From contig NW_019211454.1 in assembly GCF_002443255.2 (NCBI RefSeq), positions 61,032,894 to 61,096,893 of the forward strand: a stretch of DNA of 64,000 nt. Direction: 5' to 3'. Under the pieces are notes generated by a model that saw only the letters and a list, made by a program, of their open reading frames with translations, searched no databases and had not been told where the DNA came from. Below, piece after piece: positions 52,209 to 62,600 of the stretch. This DNA comes from Varroa destructor (Eukaryota; Arthropoda; Arachnida; Mesostigmata; Varroidae). A program made the translations under genes and the position numbers. Numbering within the stretch: the stretch's first letter is position 1; each line of letters starts with the position of its first letter.

Positions 52209-52212
52209 ATAT
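52172..52212. repeat. (TA)n microsatellite with TG interruptions
   Basis: About 14 TA units, then GTATGTATATATA. It creates the Tyr-Ile runs seen in ORFs on either strand, so those ORFs are artefacts in this part. Confidence 0.95.
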
Positions 52213-54162
52213 AGCTGGTAAGGTTTTTGCTCATGATAGAAAAAAAGTATCAATGAACTAATGAATGATATATAATCTAGTTGTTCGTATAAGATTAACT
52301 GCCACACAACTTCGCTGTTGTGTAAGGAACGAAAACAAGGTCGAATGAAGAAGGCGACTGGGTCCTTAAGGGTGCAAGACAAAACTGAGCTGCAGTATCT
52401 CGTCACAATGCGATTACTTAGTTGGTAAACCGGGAATCAGTCAATGATCCAACTTCAGCTGTGGCAACGGTTTCTGTCGTCTGATCTGCTGTCCTCGTTA
52501 CATTTTGCCTTTGCCGTCGGTAAATGAGGTGCAGGGTAGATGAACGCTATGATTTTCCATGGCTAAGTTAAGCTTCTACCATTATATAGGGGTTAAACTT
52601 TGAAGTAATTTGAAGTCGCCTGAGATCTTAAGGCGACAAAAGTTTGACAGTCTGAATTCCGTACAACGATTGCGTTATTGGTCTGTCCCTGAAAGGCTTG
52701 CGCAGTTCACTGAAGTCTGAGTCTGGTATTCCTTAAAATTTTGACTAGCTGGGCGCTCGTAAGGCAGTTTCTGTATTCGAAGACTGACTCCGCATATTGA
52801 CCGACCGTTGATAAAATTCGCTTCTTGTTACTAATAATGCGTTACCTGTAATAATACATTAATAATATTACACTAGTGGGTTTTTTTTTTACTATAGCCC
52901 ACGATCAAAATAAGTGTTTTCGAAAAAGTTATGACATTCGATAACGATACGAGGCACATAGTTTATGGCATGCGTTCAGGTACTGTTAATTATAACTTTT
53001 GTATCGAGGGCAATCTCTTACCAAAAGGAAAGTGTTTTGTGTCTGACGCTGAAGTGCAACAAAGCGCTGTTTGTTCGCGATTCGTTTAGACATCAATTGA
53101 CCCCATCGCATCGCAATTTATCTATGGCGATATGTCAATGATCTTAGTAACACACGCAGATACCAGCATTTAACGCGATAGAAAACGTTGTCCGTCCACT
53201 TAATCCACAGGGGCGTTGCGGTCAGTCGGATTCCCTCGGTACTGCTGAGATCGATCTTTTCGTTTATGATGAAGGTATCTACGAATACCATTCACATCGA
53301 ATATTTCTATCAGGCGAGTTTAGTTACTTTGTAGGAATGTAGGGGACACATGTACCATAATCTCCAGAGCCTATTCCAGTGTAATTTCGAATACGGCACC
53401 GTAGCAAAGCAAGATTCATTTAACCGCAAAAGTGTCGTTCACTAAACGACCAGCGACCGCGAGAAAAAGAGATACCTCCATGGAGGAAATCGAGCAGAAC
53501 AGCCGCGGATTTGCTTCTTCAATGAAACCAAACGCATTTATCAAGCACACGTGAAAACTTCTTCTTTTTTATTAAACACTTGGCTTTCTAACCTATGGTG
53601 ATACTCCATCAGACACAATATCTATATGGTATGTTTCGGCTACTTCCTAAGAGGCTTTAGCCCGTTGGCGCTATAAGTATATCGTTATGAGTATAAGGCT
53701 AACGCATAGCAAATTCGTAAAGCAGAGGCCAGGCAGGTTATCTTGTCTTGGCCATAATGAGGATGGCGTTGTTTCCTCTCATGGCGAACGAACCTATGCA
53801 ATACTCAGTGCAGTCTGGTCTATCTAGTTAGACAGGCTGGCGGATCGGCGTCGCCATCGAAGTTTGTCATCCCAGCAACTTTGACCTGATCTAGGTGACA
53901 CCAGTTGCCTATGCCTCGATCGGCCTGTATTGACAGGCTGCGGAGGCGATTGATAATGACGACGTGCATTGCTTGCTCGTATCATTAGTGAATGATTAGA
54001 TATCGGGTCCGTATCGGACGGCTAGGTAAAACTAGCTACCAGGTGTAATGGCAACCGGGTCAGCCTATCTATGTTATGTTAGTCATAGATGCATTTATTT
54101 GCAATATATAAACAATTTGCGAATAAACTAAATCCTGAAAAACAGATTACAGCTACTAGTAC

Positions 54163-54786
54163 ATGTGCTCATTTTTACAAGCGATCTCAGGCAAAATAAT
54201 GGACATAACTTCCAAAACGAACCAAAAAGGGATAAAATTTAGTCTACAGGGGTACTGCTGCCACCAGCGTTGCCTCTGTAACTATAAACGCCCTCGACTG
54301 ATGCGCGAGGTCTGCGCAATCGAGTGCGACCATGTTGCTCCTCCATTACTAGTAGAGCAGCGGTTTTCGCTGTCTGATGTAGGTACTCACTTACTGCTGC
54401 TGGCGCTTCTCGGGGCTTGGTTCATTTGTTCTACACGGGCGGACGTACCGCCACTTCCATATCCAGTATTCCGGAGACTTCCAGACATATATATAGTTAC
54501 TAGCTGTCGTCCGCTGGTCGTTTGTGGCGGTGGTTCCAGTTGGCTTCCCTCAAAGGCACCCAAGTGCATCGTAAACACCGTTACTCGAACGCGTTACTCA
54601 AGCCAAGCCGAGGCGAGCCCGTCGAGTGGCACTAGCCCCACATGGCTATTACACCAGGGCAACGCTCGTTCTTTCCAGCTAGCTATCCAATGCTCAAGAT
54701 CAAGAGTGAACGGGGAACAACTAGAGGACGTTCAAACAGGAGCAATGTCAGTATATTTGTCTGCGCGAAAACGTGATCTGCTTTGA
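54163..54786 (+). CDS. Longest ORF in the window, 207 codons, function unknown
   Basis: It starts at ATG and ends at TGA with no interruption. The first 35 residues are ordinary. A Cys-rich patch follows (CCHQRCLC), then a hydrophobic segment around residues 78-91 (HLLLLALLGAWFIC) that could span a membrane, then a Ser/Arg/Pro-rich tail. I find no known domain. In 64 kb an ORF of this size is uncommon but not rare by chance, and the region is GC-rich, which thins out stops. No polyadenylation signal, promoter or splice pair marks it. It lies inside the presumed intron on the same strand. Confidence 0.2.
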   Translation: MCSFLQAISGKIMDITSKTNQKGIKFSLQGYCCHQRCLCNYKRPRLMREVCAIECDHVAPPLLVEQRFSLSDVGTHLLLLALLGAWFICSTRADVPPLPYPVFRRLPDIYIVTSCRPLVVCGGGSSWLPSKAPKCIVNTVTRTRYSSQAEASPSSGTSPTWLLHQGNARSFQLAIQCSRSRVNGEQLEDVQTGAMSVYLSARKRDLL

Positions 54787-57029
54787 GTAAAAAGCGCCCC
54801 CCGTCCCTCAGCCCCTTTTTTTCAGCCGTCTCGTCCCCTAAACGGTTGATTCTTACGTACTAGTAGTAACTCGCGTCGACAACAAACGGGAAGTTCTAGC
54901 AGCTGAACGAGGCAATACAGCCGACGCTCATCAATGTAACGTTACATGATTTATCTGCGTGCTCTACGAAGCGCACAAGAGTGAAAAGCGCCTCAGTCGA
55001 TTCAATAACGAAGTACTCGCGAACACACGCTCGCTTGGCCCAACGGGAAGAAAGCCAATGCGTTGTAGCTATTCGACAGCCGAAGGCCATGAGGACCCCG
55101 ACATCAATATGCTTTCTTATGCAAACAAGTCCCACAAAAATAGAAATTTTGCGTGGGGGGAGGAGAAACGGCGTAAGACGTCATGCTACTTCTAGTGCCA
55201 ATTGCTACAGAAGCAGCAGCGGTGGGATAAAGCCCAGGCGGAAAGTTATGCTGGTTAGATGCTATCATATGCCATAATGCTTGGCTTCGGCTGATATCGA
55301 CTTGCGAATGTTAAACTATAATAATACCTATGTATATGATGCATGAACGTCTGCCCATAAATAAGTTACGTTAATAGATTACCCATAACGTCGACGTGAA
55401 TACTTCACAATATGAATACGTTTACACTGATTGCCGCGCTATATAATATAGAAAATCGATACACTGGATATCATACACATGCAGGGAATAAGTGCTGAAC
55501 TCAAAAGAAAATCTATTTACGCGTTTGCTTTACCGTCTGATGCCGCCCCATGCGATGGTACTGTGTGCCCGGAGTCGCTATAGCCGACGAGGAGTTGCCC
55601 ATGCCAATGATAGCATGCATATGTCAAAGCAAGTAAATCATGCGGGAATATGATTCTAATAGAAGGGCGTGAAAAAACGGGCTGGGGAAATCATCACAGT
55701 GTGGCAGGGCAGAAGGACGACTGGGTCGGGGACGGAAAGGAACTTCTGCTGGTGCCGTTGTGTCTGACGCCGATGCTAGAGGTGGCTTGGCTTCAGGAAA
55801 TCTAAAGGATCGGAAGTACGAGAAGAATTGATCTGCCGGCGGCAGGCCACTGTTACTACAGCTTCTACACCTATCAGCCGCTTCTCTATGATCATTTCGA
55901 ATATCAGCTCTGAATGCCATCGTGCATTCTGGACGAGTACAACCGGGCGGATCGAGGTTACACGTAAGAGATAACGCTCGGCAGGATAGTGCGAGGTCGT
56001 ATTATGGATGTGCTGCCCGCCCTAGTCTCATACGGCCCTGTGGAGCAGCCGTATGCAGCGTGACGATGAACATATGGCTACCGCGGATCGTCACTCTTCC
56101 GACGAATAACAGCAGTGCCAGTGTTCCACGTACACACATATGCTACTATATTATACTACTGTAGACTGGGGGTGCCGATGTGTCAGCAATAGTGCCAGTA
56201 AAAGACCAACAGCTACTGCACGATGATGCAGGCCTGGACGCAGGCCACTAAAAGAACTCTAGGTTCCCACACTTTCGCTCAGTCGATGTTGCTGTCGCTG
56301 CCCCAGGGCTAACTTGATCTCTGGCATGGATTCTAGTGAGTGGTGAGATCTGTTGGAACTACCTCGTTCCCATAGATTGTTTCTGCTGTTCTTGTTGGGA
56401 GTCTGTCTGGGTCGAGTCGGCGTTCCGATGAGGAGTTTCCGCCACAGCCACATCGCTCATCGGAGCGTCAGGGTGCACGCTTCAAAGGACAGGCAGGTGT
56501 CTCTAAAACACTATTAGCAAACGGCTAACATAGATAGGGAAAAGGGGAGAAGGGGAATATATGAAAGTCTAGTTAAATGTCTGTCTGTATGAATGTAACT
56601 GAGTGTAACTAAGTGCCTGACTCTCCAGTGTGTCAGGCCAGGCCTCTTGTCGTTCAGCATCACCGTCGCACTTGTGCAGATAGGACACCACGCGGTCGAT
56701 AAGATTATCCTTCAGTGGATGCATACAATCATTTGCTACGCGGGGCAAAGAAACAATGAAACAGAAGCGTTTGCGTCAGCCATACCGTCCATAATAACTT
56801 ACATCATCAGGTTTTTGAGCATAGGCTGAATAGGATGTACGGATTCAGAATAAATACACTCATTCCAGCATGTACAAGTAAATACGGTAAAGATAAAGCA
56901 TACATGATATATTCATTGCACCCTAGGAAACTTTACTGGTTTTGCTTAGCTTAACTCAAGAAGGCCGAACTAGAAAAGAACGACAGAAAAGGATACTTGT
57001 TTTTATTTGGATACCCTTACTATAAACAT

Positions 57030-57065
57030 AACTAATATAGTTTTTCCTTCCTTTTGCTTACATAG
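57030..57065 (+). promoter_or_regulatory. 3' splice site with branch-point-like motif
   Basis: ACTAAT lies about 35 bases upstream of the acceptor and resembles the animal and yeast branch consensus. Then comes TTTTTCCTTCCTTTTGCTT and ACATAG. This is the best acceptor I saw in the window. Confidence 0.7.
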
Positions 57066-57454
57066 GTCGACGGGAAACTACGGGTCTGACGTAAGCAAAT
57101 CAAAACTGCTTGACCCTAACTCACTGGGGGCTGTACAAGTTCAGCCGGTGTCCGGCGCGTTGTTGGACTACCGGGGCCCAGTTGGAGAAGTGGCAACCAC
57201 GGACCTGCTTAGCAGCTTTCCGACGGCGCTGGGGGGCACCGTTGATGGCGCCCCCCTAGCGACCGTTGGAGTTGGCGTCGGCTTGGGCGTTGGTGTGGGA
57301 GTAGGCGTCTACCCCACGGTAGGTCACGAGCACGACACTGCCGTCTACATGATGGAAATGCAGGGCGTACCAGCCACACTGAGCCATAGTCATGTGACGC
57401 AAACGACGAACGATCCGGAACAGGAGAACAATAATAAGACCGTCGTCAAGAAAG
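57066..57454 (+). CDS. Internal coding exon with Gly-Val repeat, protein family unknown
   Basis: The exon is bounded by a strong acceptor (TAG at 57063-57065) and an AAAG|GTGAGT donor at 57455. It is 389 bases, entering with the third base of a codon and leaving after the first base of one. In order the product has a Ser/Asp/Leu-rich start, an Asp-Leu-Leu-Ser-Ser motif in the first third, a 15-residue Val/Gly alternation with one Leu (57265-57309), an acidic and Met-rich stretch (HDTAVYMMEMQG), and a Thr/Asn-rich end turning basic (KTVVKK). It looks like a low-complexity tail or linker such as those of transcription factors or receptor cytoplasmic domains, but no signature supports a name. 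Third positions in the repeat vary while the residues stay, which argues for real translation. Confidence 0.65.
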
Positions 57455-57545
57455 GTGAGTGCCAAACTGAGTACGGTCTGTCAGAAATGGTAGCAAATAG
57501 ACCCAGCCACTGTGTACATACTACTTGTACACCGTGTTCCTTCAG
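57455..57545 (+). other. Small intron (91 bases)
   Basis: It begins GTGAGTGCC and ends CCGTGTTCCTTCAG. The size is typical of short arthropod introns. If it is retained, the frame simply runs on to a stop at 57562-57564, so retention would give a different C-terminus rather than immediate truncation. Confidence 0.45.
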
Positions 57546-57571
57546 ATGCTACAAAAAATGGTGACAAATGA
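57546..57571 (+). CDS. Candidate terminal coding exon
   Basis: With the leftover G of the previous exon, the first bases make GAT, and the frame reads eight residues (DATKNGDK) to TGA at 57569-57571. This continues the hydrophilic, Lys-rich end of the preceding exon. The three candidate exons together total 597 bases, an exact multiple of three. No AATAAA was found in the following 800 bases, and a second acceptor at 57657 offers another ending, so this exon is less certain than the one before it. Confidence 0.4.
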
Positions 57572-58880
57572 TAGAGTTACGACGACATGCTACGCTGTAC
57601 AATGTTCAGTCTAGTGTGTCACCGGGAAACGCTTACGGTGAGGGAAAACGTTTTCAGTTCCAGAAGCTGTATATGTCGTGAAAATTCGTCATATGTTCGA
57701 TTTGGGTGTTTAGCTATCTATGCTTAGTACCTAAAACATTGTCTCTAGTCAAAAAAATCAAGGATCCAGCGGCTATAATGTGTTTACATATTGTGTTGTC
57801 TCGAACATCGGTCCCTGCCTCGGGCCAAATCTTATTTCACGACCGATGAACGGCTGGGCAAACGTGCGTTTTTCTTTCCACATTTTTTCCACTACGGTGC
57901 AGCTTCTTGCCTTGCGGCTACACTTATCTCCTACTCGACAGAGGGAAGGAACCGGCAGCTTGGACCGATAGCAGAAACAACATGTAGACGACAACAGGTC
58001 CAAGCCCTTTCGTTACAAGTTTGCCGACAACAGATTGACTACGGAGCGTCGTGTCAACTGCCCTGCATTTATGTGCACCTGAACAGCGGTACTAATAGTA
58101 GTTACTCCATGCCTCTATGGCTAAGGCGAAGACGAAAAAAGTCAACGAGAAAACCGAACTGTTGAAATTGCCAAATCTGCTTGCGCATGAATGGCGATAC
58201 TAGATGCTATTTTAGCGGTGCGACAGTGCGGTAAAAGCACGAACGCAAGCGTCGACATCCCTGGAATATTTTGTCGGCACGTTTAGCCGTGGAAAACATT
58301 GGCCAACAGACGCCAACAATCACAACGTCGACCAGTTTCGCTGACTCATTTCGGTTTACTGCTCTAATCCGTGCTAATGTTATCGTATAATAGATAATTC
58401 ACACCAAAAATAATGCATGCATGCATGTTAAGTTCTCTGATTCCATAGATAAAAACTGCTCTCACCGAACACATGTCAGACTCCTTATAGAAACGACGCA
58501 ATCGCCTTATGCCCATCTTGTCAGGATGCTGCGCACAGCATCCATTGTATTTATTTATGTTTTGTGTTACGGTGACAGCCGTCATTGTTGTCAAAGGGCA
58601 GCTAGAGCTTTGACAGCAGTGTCCAGCTGGCGTAAATTCTAAACACCTGTTCTAAAGAGACTCCGGTAAGGGCATGTTTAAAGGACGAGAAATTAGTTGT
58701 AACATGTTGTTTTCTTAGACATCTCTCACTTGTCTGCCGCACTATTAGCACGAGTGGGTGACTTACGACAGCAGTAACAAAGGACATGCCATTATGATAC
58801 AAGCAGCCAAAAATCTTAATCAGAGCTGAGTACGTTTACCAAGTTGGTCAAAATTCACGAAGAAAAAACTATAGACGGAC
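57572..58880. other. 3' flank or untranslated region, otherwise unassigned
   Basis: It would hold the 3' UTR if the gene ends at 57571. A TTTTCAG acceptor-like site lies at 57651-57657, with a frame open to TAG 57711-57713. ATGC repeats occur at 58413-58427. Other ORFs are up to 124 codons and show no motif. Confidence 0.35.
58413..58427. repeat. (ATGC)n tract
   Basis: About 3.7 units of ATGC, which is self-complementary. Confidence 0.85.
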
Positions 58881-59445
58881 AATGTGCGCAGGCGCAGGCA
58901 TAGACGGACAGAACCGCGCTGTAATCGTAGGAGGTGACGGGGCCGTAAAAGTGGCAACTGAAACAGCCGCCGCCATAATAAGAGTCCCGGTAGGAGTATT
59001 AACGGTGCGAGCGGTGGCAGTGGCTATCACGAAGCTGGCGTATAGTGCTCACCAGCATTATGGCGTCGTTTAGAATACTGCCTTGGCCTCCCGTAAGTCC
59101 CATTGTTCCCCATTGACTGATTTCGGTTACGTTTCTGCTGGCGTGCTGCGGTGTAATCGTAACTATAGCAGTTCTGGTAGTTTTGGCAAATCAACAAATG
59201 ATGCGGACAACAAAACACGCGAGGAACTGACGCCAATGGCAGTGCCCTCCCCTCGCGTCGGCTACTATAATAATATTTCGGTGGCGCGTATAGGAAAAGA
59301 TCGCATGGCAGCAGCGACGTCCGTCGCTGGCGCCAATTCCGTCGTCGCTTTAGCTGGTCCTGCTGCCAATGTCGTGTTTTCAATAGTAAAGCGTCAAACG
59401 GAGAGACAGTTGGTCTTCAGCTTACGTCCACCTCCGTTGAAGTGA
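58881..59445 (+). CDS. GC-rich ORF pair, possible exons, unknown
   Basis: A first ORF (58882-59073) is Ala/Val-rich. A second in another frame (59083-59445, no ATG at its left end) gives about 120 residues ending in TGA, with third positions mostly G or C in its last 70 codons and a regular mix of residues. An acceptor-like ACTATAG at 59161-59167 lies inside it, but its phase does not fit the donor at 57455. The minus strand is also open for 118 codons over the same bases, so composition may explain it. Confidence 0.2.
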
Positions 59446-59533
59446 GAAGGAAACGCGTAATGCGGAGGAGGAGTCTGAGGCTGTGCCGATCTGTGTCACG
59501 AAAAACGATGTCGATCATGCCAATCATAGCCAT

Positions 59534-59546
59534 ATCTATATATATA
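59534..59546. repeat. TA-rich tract at the left edge of the assembly gap
   Basis: ATCTATATATATA runs straight into the N block. The gap most likely hides the rest of a TA microsatellite. Confidence 0.8.
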
Positions 59547-59646
59547 NNNNNNNNNNNNNNNNNNNNNNNNNNNNNNNNNNNNNNNNNNNNNNNNNNNNNN
59601 NNNNNNNNNNNNNNNNNNNNNNNNNNNNNNNNNNNNNNNNNNNNNN
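59547..59646. other. Assembly gap of 100 N
   Basis: Exactly 100 undetermined bases, the usual placeholder for a gap of unknown size. Distances across it should not be trusted, and ORFs read through it are not real. Confidence 0.99.
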
Positions 59647-62600
59647 TGCGGCGGTGATTGAGTTGTTAGTAACTACGAATCAGAAAGACTTGGGAAAAGG
59701 GTCTTCTACGAGCCACTATTGCTTTACATGATTTTTTTTTATTTTAAAGTTTCAGCGACATGAATAATTAACAGAACGGCTGATTTAAACGGTAAGTCTT
59801 TTCATTGGGATGTTATGAAATCGGTAAATCGTCTCCTTTACCAAAGACTGAAGACGATCCATTGAAAAGACAGAGTATAGCAAATAAAAAAGCCTTTCAT
59901 TCAACTGTAACAAAAAATCATTTTTGCGAAACTAGTGTACCAGAAACACCAGCAACGATTTGGTTTAACGGTAGGCTCAACGATGGGATTTTGCCGTCAG
60001 TCTGTTTTTTCGTATGCTGCTGGCTTTTCTGTTCTTTCTTCACCTGGGAAGAAAAACATTGTTGAGAATGACTGGTTGACCGTTGGAGCGTAATCGTACG
60101 GGGCCTGTCTGTGAGTAGAGTGCCAGTAACTGTTTACGGTCTGTGGCTGTGTACCGGTATATGTGTGTATGCCAATTTTGCTTCAGCCGGTCAATCACTC
60201 TGCTGCTATTGTCGTTGTCTGTACTGAGTAGTTGCGTTTGGTGGGATATCGTAGCAACGTTATGGCCAGCGTTACGTAGCCTATCTACCTAGCTAGCGAT
60301 CGAGAGCGAAGTTAGCGCGTGCTAAATGAAGGATCCCTCAAAATGCCGTAAGCGCATGACTGTGCTTGCTGCTTGTGGCTCTCGAGCCCTGTATTATCTC
60401 TGTGAGTCGACGTCGGTGAGTTCACAGGATGTACAGTGAGTCCCTTCTTCGTTTAGACTAAGCGAGTCGTCTCGACGCCGGAAGAGACTCTTCGGTGGAG
60501 CTGGCTGGATTTGACGCAATACATACACAGGGAGACAGGGACAGATCACCGCACCCGGAGAACGCGTAAAAGAAAAAATATACAGTGAACGCGTCTCTGG
60601 CCAACGACGTTCATAAACCTAAGGTAGGTAGATAGATGAAGAACAAGGTTATCACAGGTACTCCCTACTGCAATCGTATAGTTATTTGTACCGGCTTTGT
60701 ATAGTCGTAGTAATAATAAAGCTAGGAGAGATGAACTAATAATATGTAAGTTTTAGATACATGATTTATTCCATTCTGGCCGGTGCGAGAACGTAGGTCT
60801 CCTGATAGTTACGACAAGGAAAGCAAACAGTTACAATCGTACCTGTTAGCCTGGAGTTATTTGGGGGTTCGCAGAAGCGTCTGTTGGATTTTTGACTTGT
60901 GTCCTGGTGTACCGTAGTCTGTTAAACGTGTGTTAAGGGCCCGCTCGTTCTATCGCGTTTACTACAAATCAATGATGAGGGAACGTGTTGCTGCATTTTT
61001 CGTCTTGTCATCATTGCCAGAGTATAAGTGAGCGAATTTTTTATTCAGATGAGCAGAGCTGCTACTGGTCACTTGTATATACTGACCGTACGATTCGACA
61101 TGCGAGAAGCTACTCAACGATTGTACGAAGGCGTATGACTAACGTAGCGCATGTACATGAGCATGTACGCTACCTCTTGGAGCATGTACACCACGGTAAT
61201 CCGTTAGACTAATGCAAAATTCGCGTGGATAGCAAATAGAAGAATAGCAAGAGATGATGTTTCCACAATAGAACGGAAAAATGTTACCGGGGACAAATAA
61301 CGTCACGTTTTTTTTCTGAGCCATGTATGAAATAGCTTATGTGTTCATGGCGGTGACGAACTCGCCTCCAATCTATGTATATACCGTCGTTTTTAGTTCC
61401 GACGCATCTATTCGTGCTTGCTTTAACGGCCGACCTGCTTGTGCCTGAATTTTGGCCTAGTTGACCCTACATGACTGCTTTACGGTTTCGCCATCAAGTC
61501 CTGTCAGAAACAGCGGGGCCCCTCCTGATGCCGTCTCTACTAGCGGCGTTGTTGTTGTTATCGTCGGTCGTCGTCTACAGATGTCGCCTATGCCACTTGC
61601 ACCTGGACAGCGGAGCCGCTCCGCGACACCAAAGTTTCTCTGCGGGCCCATAATCCAGTCGGCGATGAGGGACGAAGCAGTGCATCAATAGACACTATTT
61701 CACACATACAGATGAACAGGAGTGCGATGTGCACCGAGATGCACAGTCACACACTAGATGTACCATACTACCATCATGACGACAAATATTACTTCTATTG
61801 TTATCGTTACCTAATAGTTTGTTGTATAGCAACAACACAAGAGACGATCTAGCTACCATTAGGCCGCACAGTTGCCTGATATACGACGACACATACGATA
61901 TATATAAAGTTTATATAATTATTCTCTCTCAGGTTAGCACAGAACCATTATCACTAGCAAAACGTCGACAAAACAAGATCATATAAAAAGATGGCAATAG
62001 CAAATTTGCTGATATGTTGTCACTGGTAAAATTTCGTACTAAACAATTCTTGGATTAGATGAGTGTAATCCGCAAATGATTTCACTCGTTATCTTGTCAC
62101 AGATCTAACTAATGTGGGACCGATCCACTGGACTCGATGATATATCGGACACTTTGTACATTTTCAATAAGCGTAAGTAATAGTAAAATCGAAAACGGGT
62201 ATCGGGATAAACGACTATCAACTCCCGTTACGATGCCATTCGCAGCAGGTGACGTCGGGTACGTCCTGCGCAATTTACGTCACTTGAGAACGTAAATTTA
62301 CGGCAGCGTAAACAGCTGCTACAATAGTCAAGTGGAGTTAATTCGAGGCTTATACGCCTTGTCATCATTGGCCACTGTTTGATTCTGGTTGATGTTGATA
62401 TGGGCTGTTATCGTTGTTATTCTTATAGCTTTCTCTGTATACGAATATAATATTAATCTTTTTTTTGTCAGCTTAGTACTCGGTTAGATATTAAATATAG
62501 CCTAGTAAAAGCTCTTGGACTAGCTTCACAGTGAACAACAAACCCCTACTGCTTTTCCGTTATTGCCCCCGCTGTCGAAGTCACCTTCTCCGAAAGTCAG

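Larger units (their letters stand above)
36696..57065 (+). other. Large intron-like region
   Basis: Mostly non-coding in appearance. GC-rich triplet-biased islands occur near 36.7-37.1, 38.0-39.1, 42.05-42.85, 44.2-44.5, 48.78-49.08, 50.1-51.25, 54.2-54.8 and 55.6-56.5 kb, and AT-rich DNA lies between. ORFs in the islands are often open on both strands. No further exon that fits the gene model was found, although short ones could be missed. Confidence 0.35.

Noticed and set aside
51695..52234. 179-codon minus-strand ORF
   Set aside because: Its start comes from translated TA repeat, and the rest shows no domain or conserved pattern.
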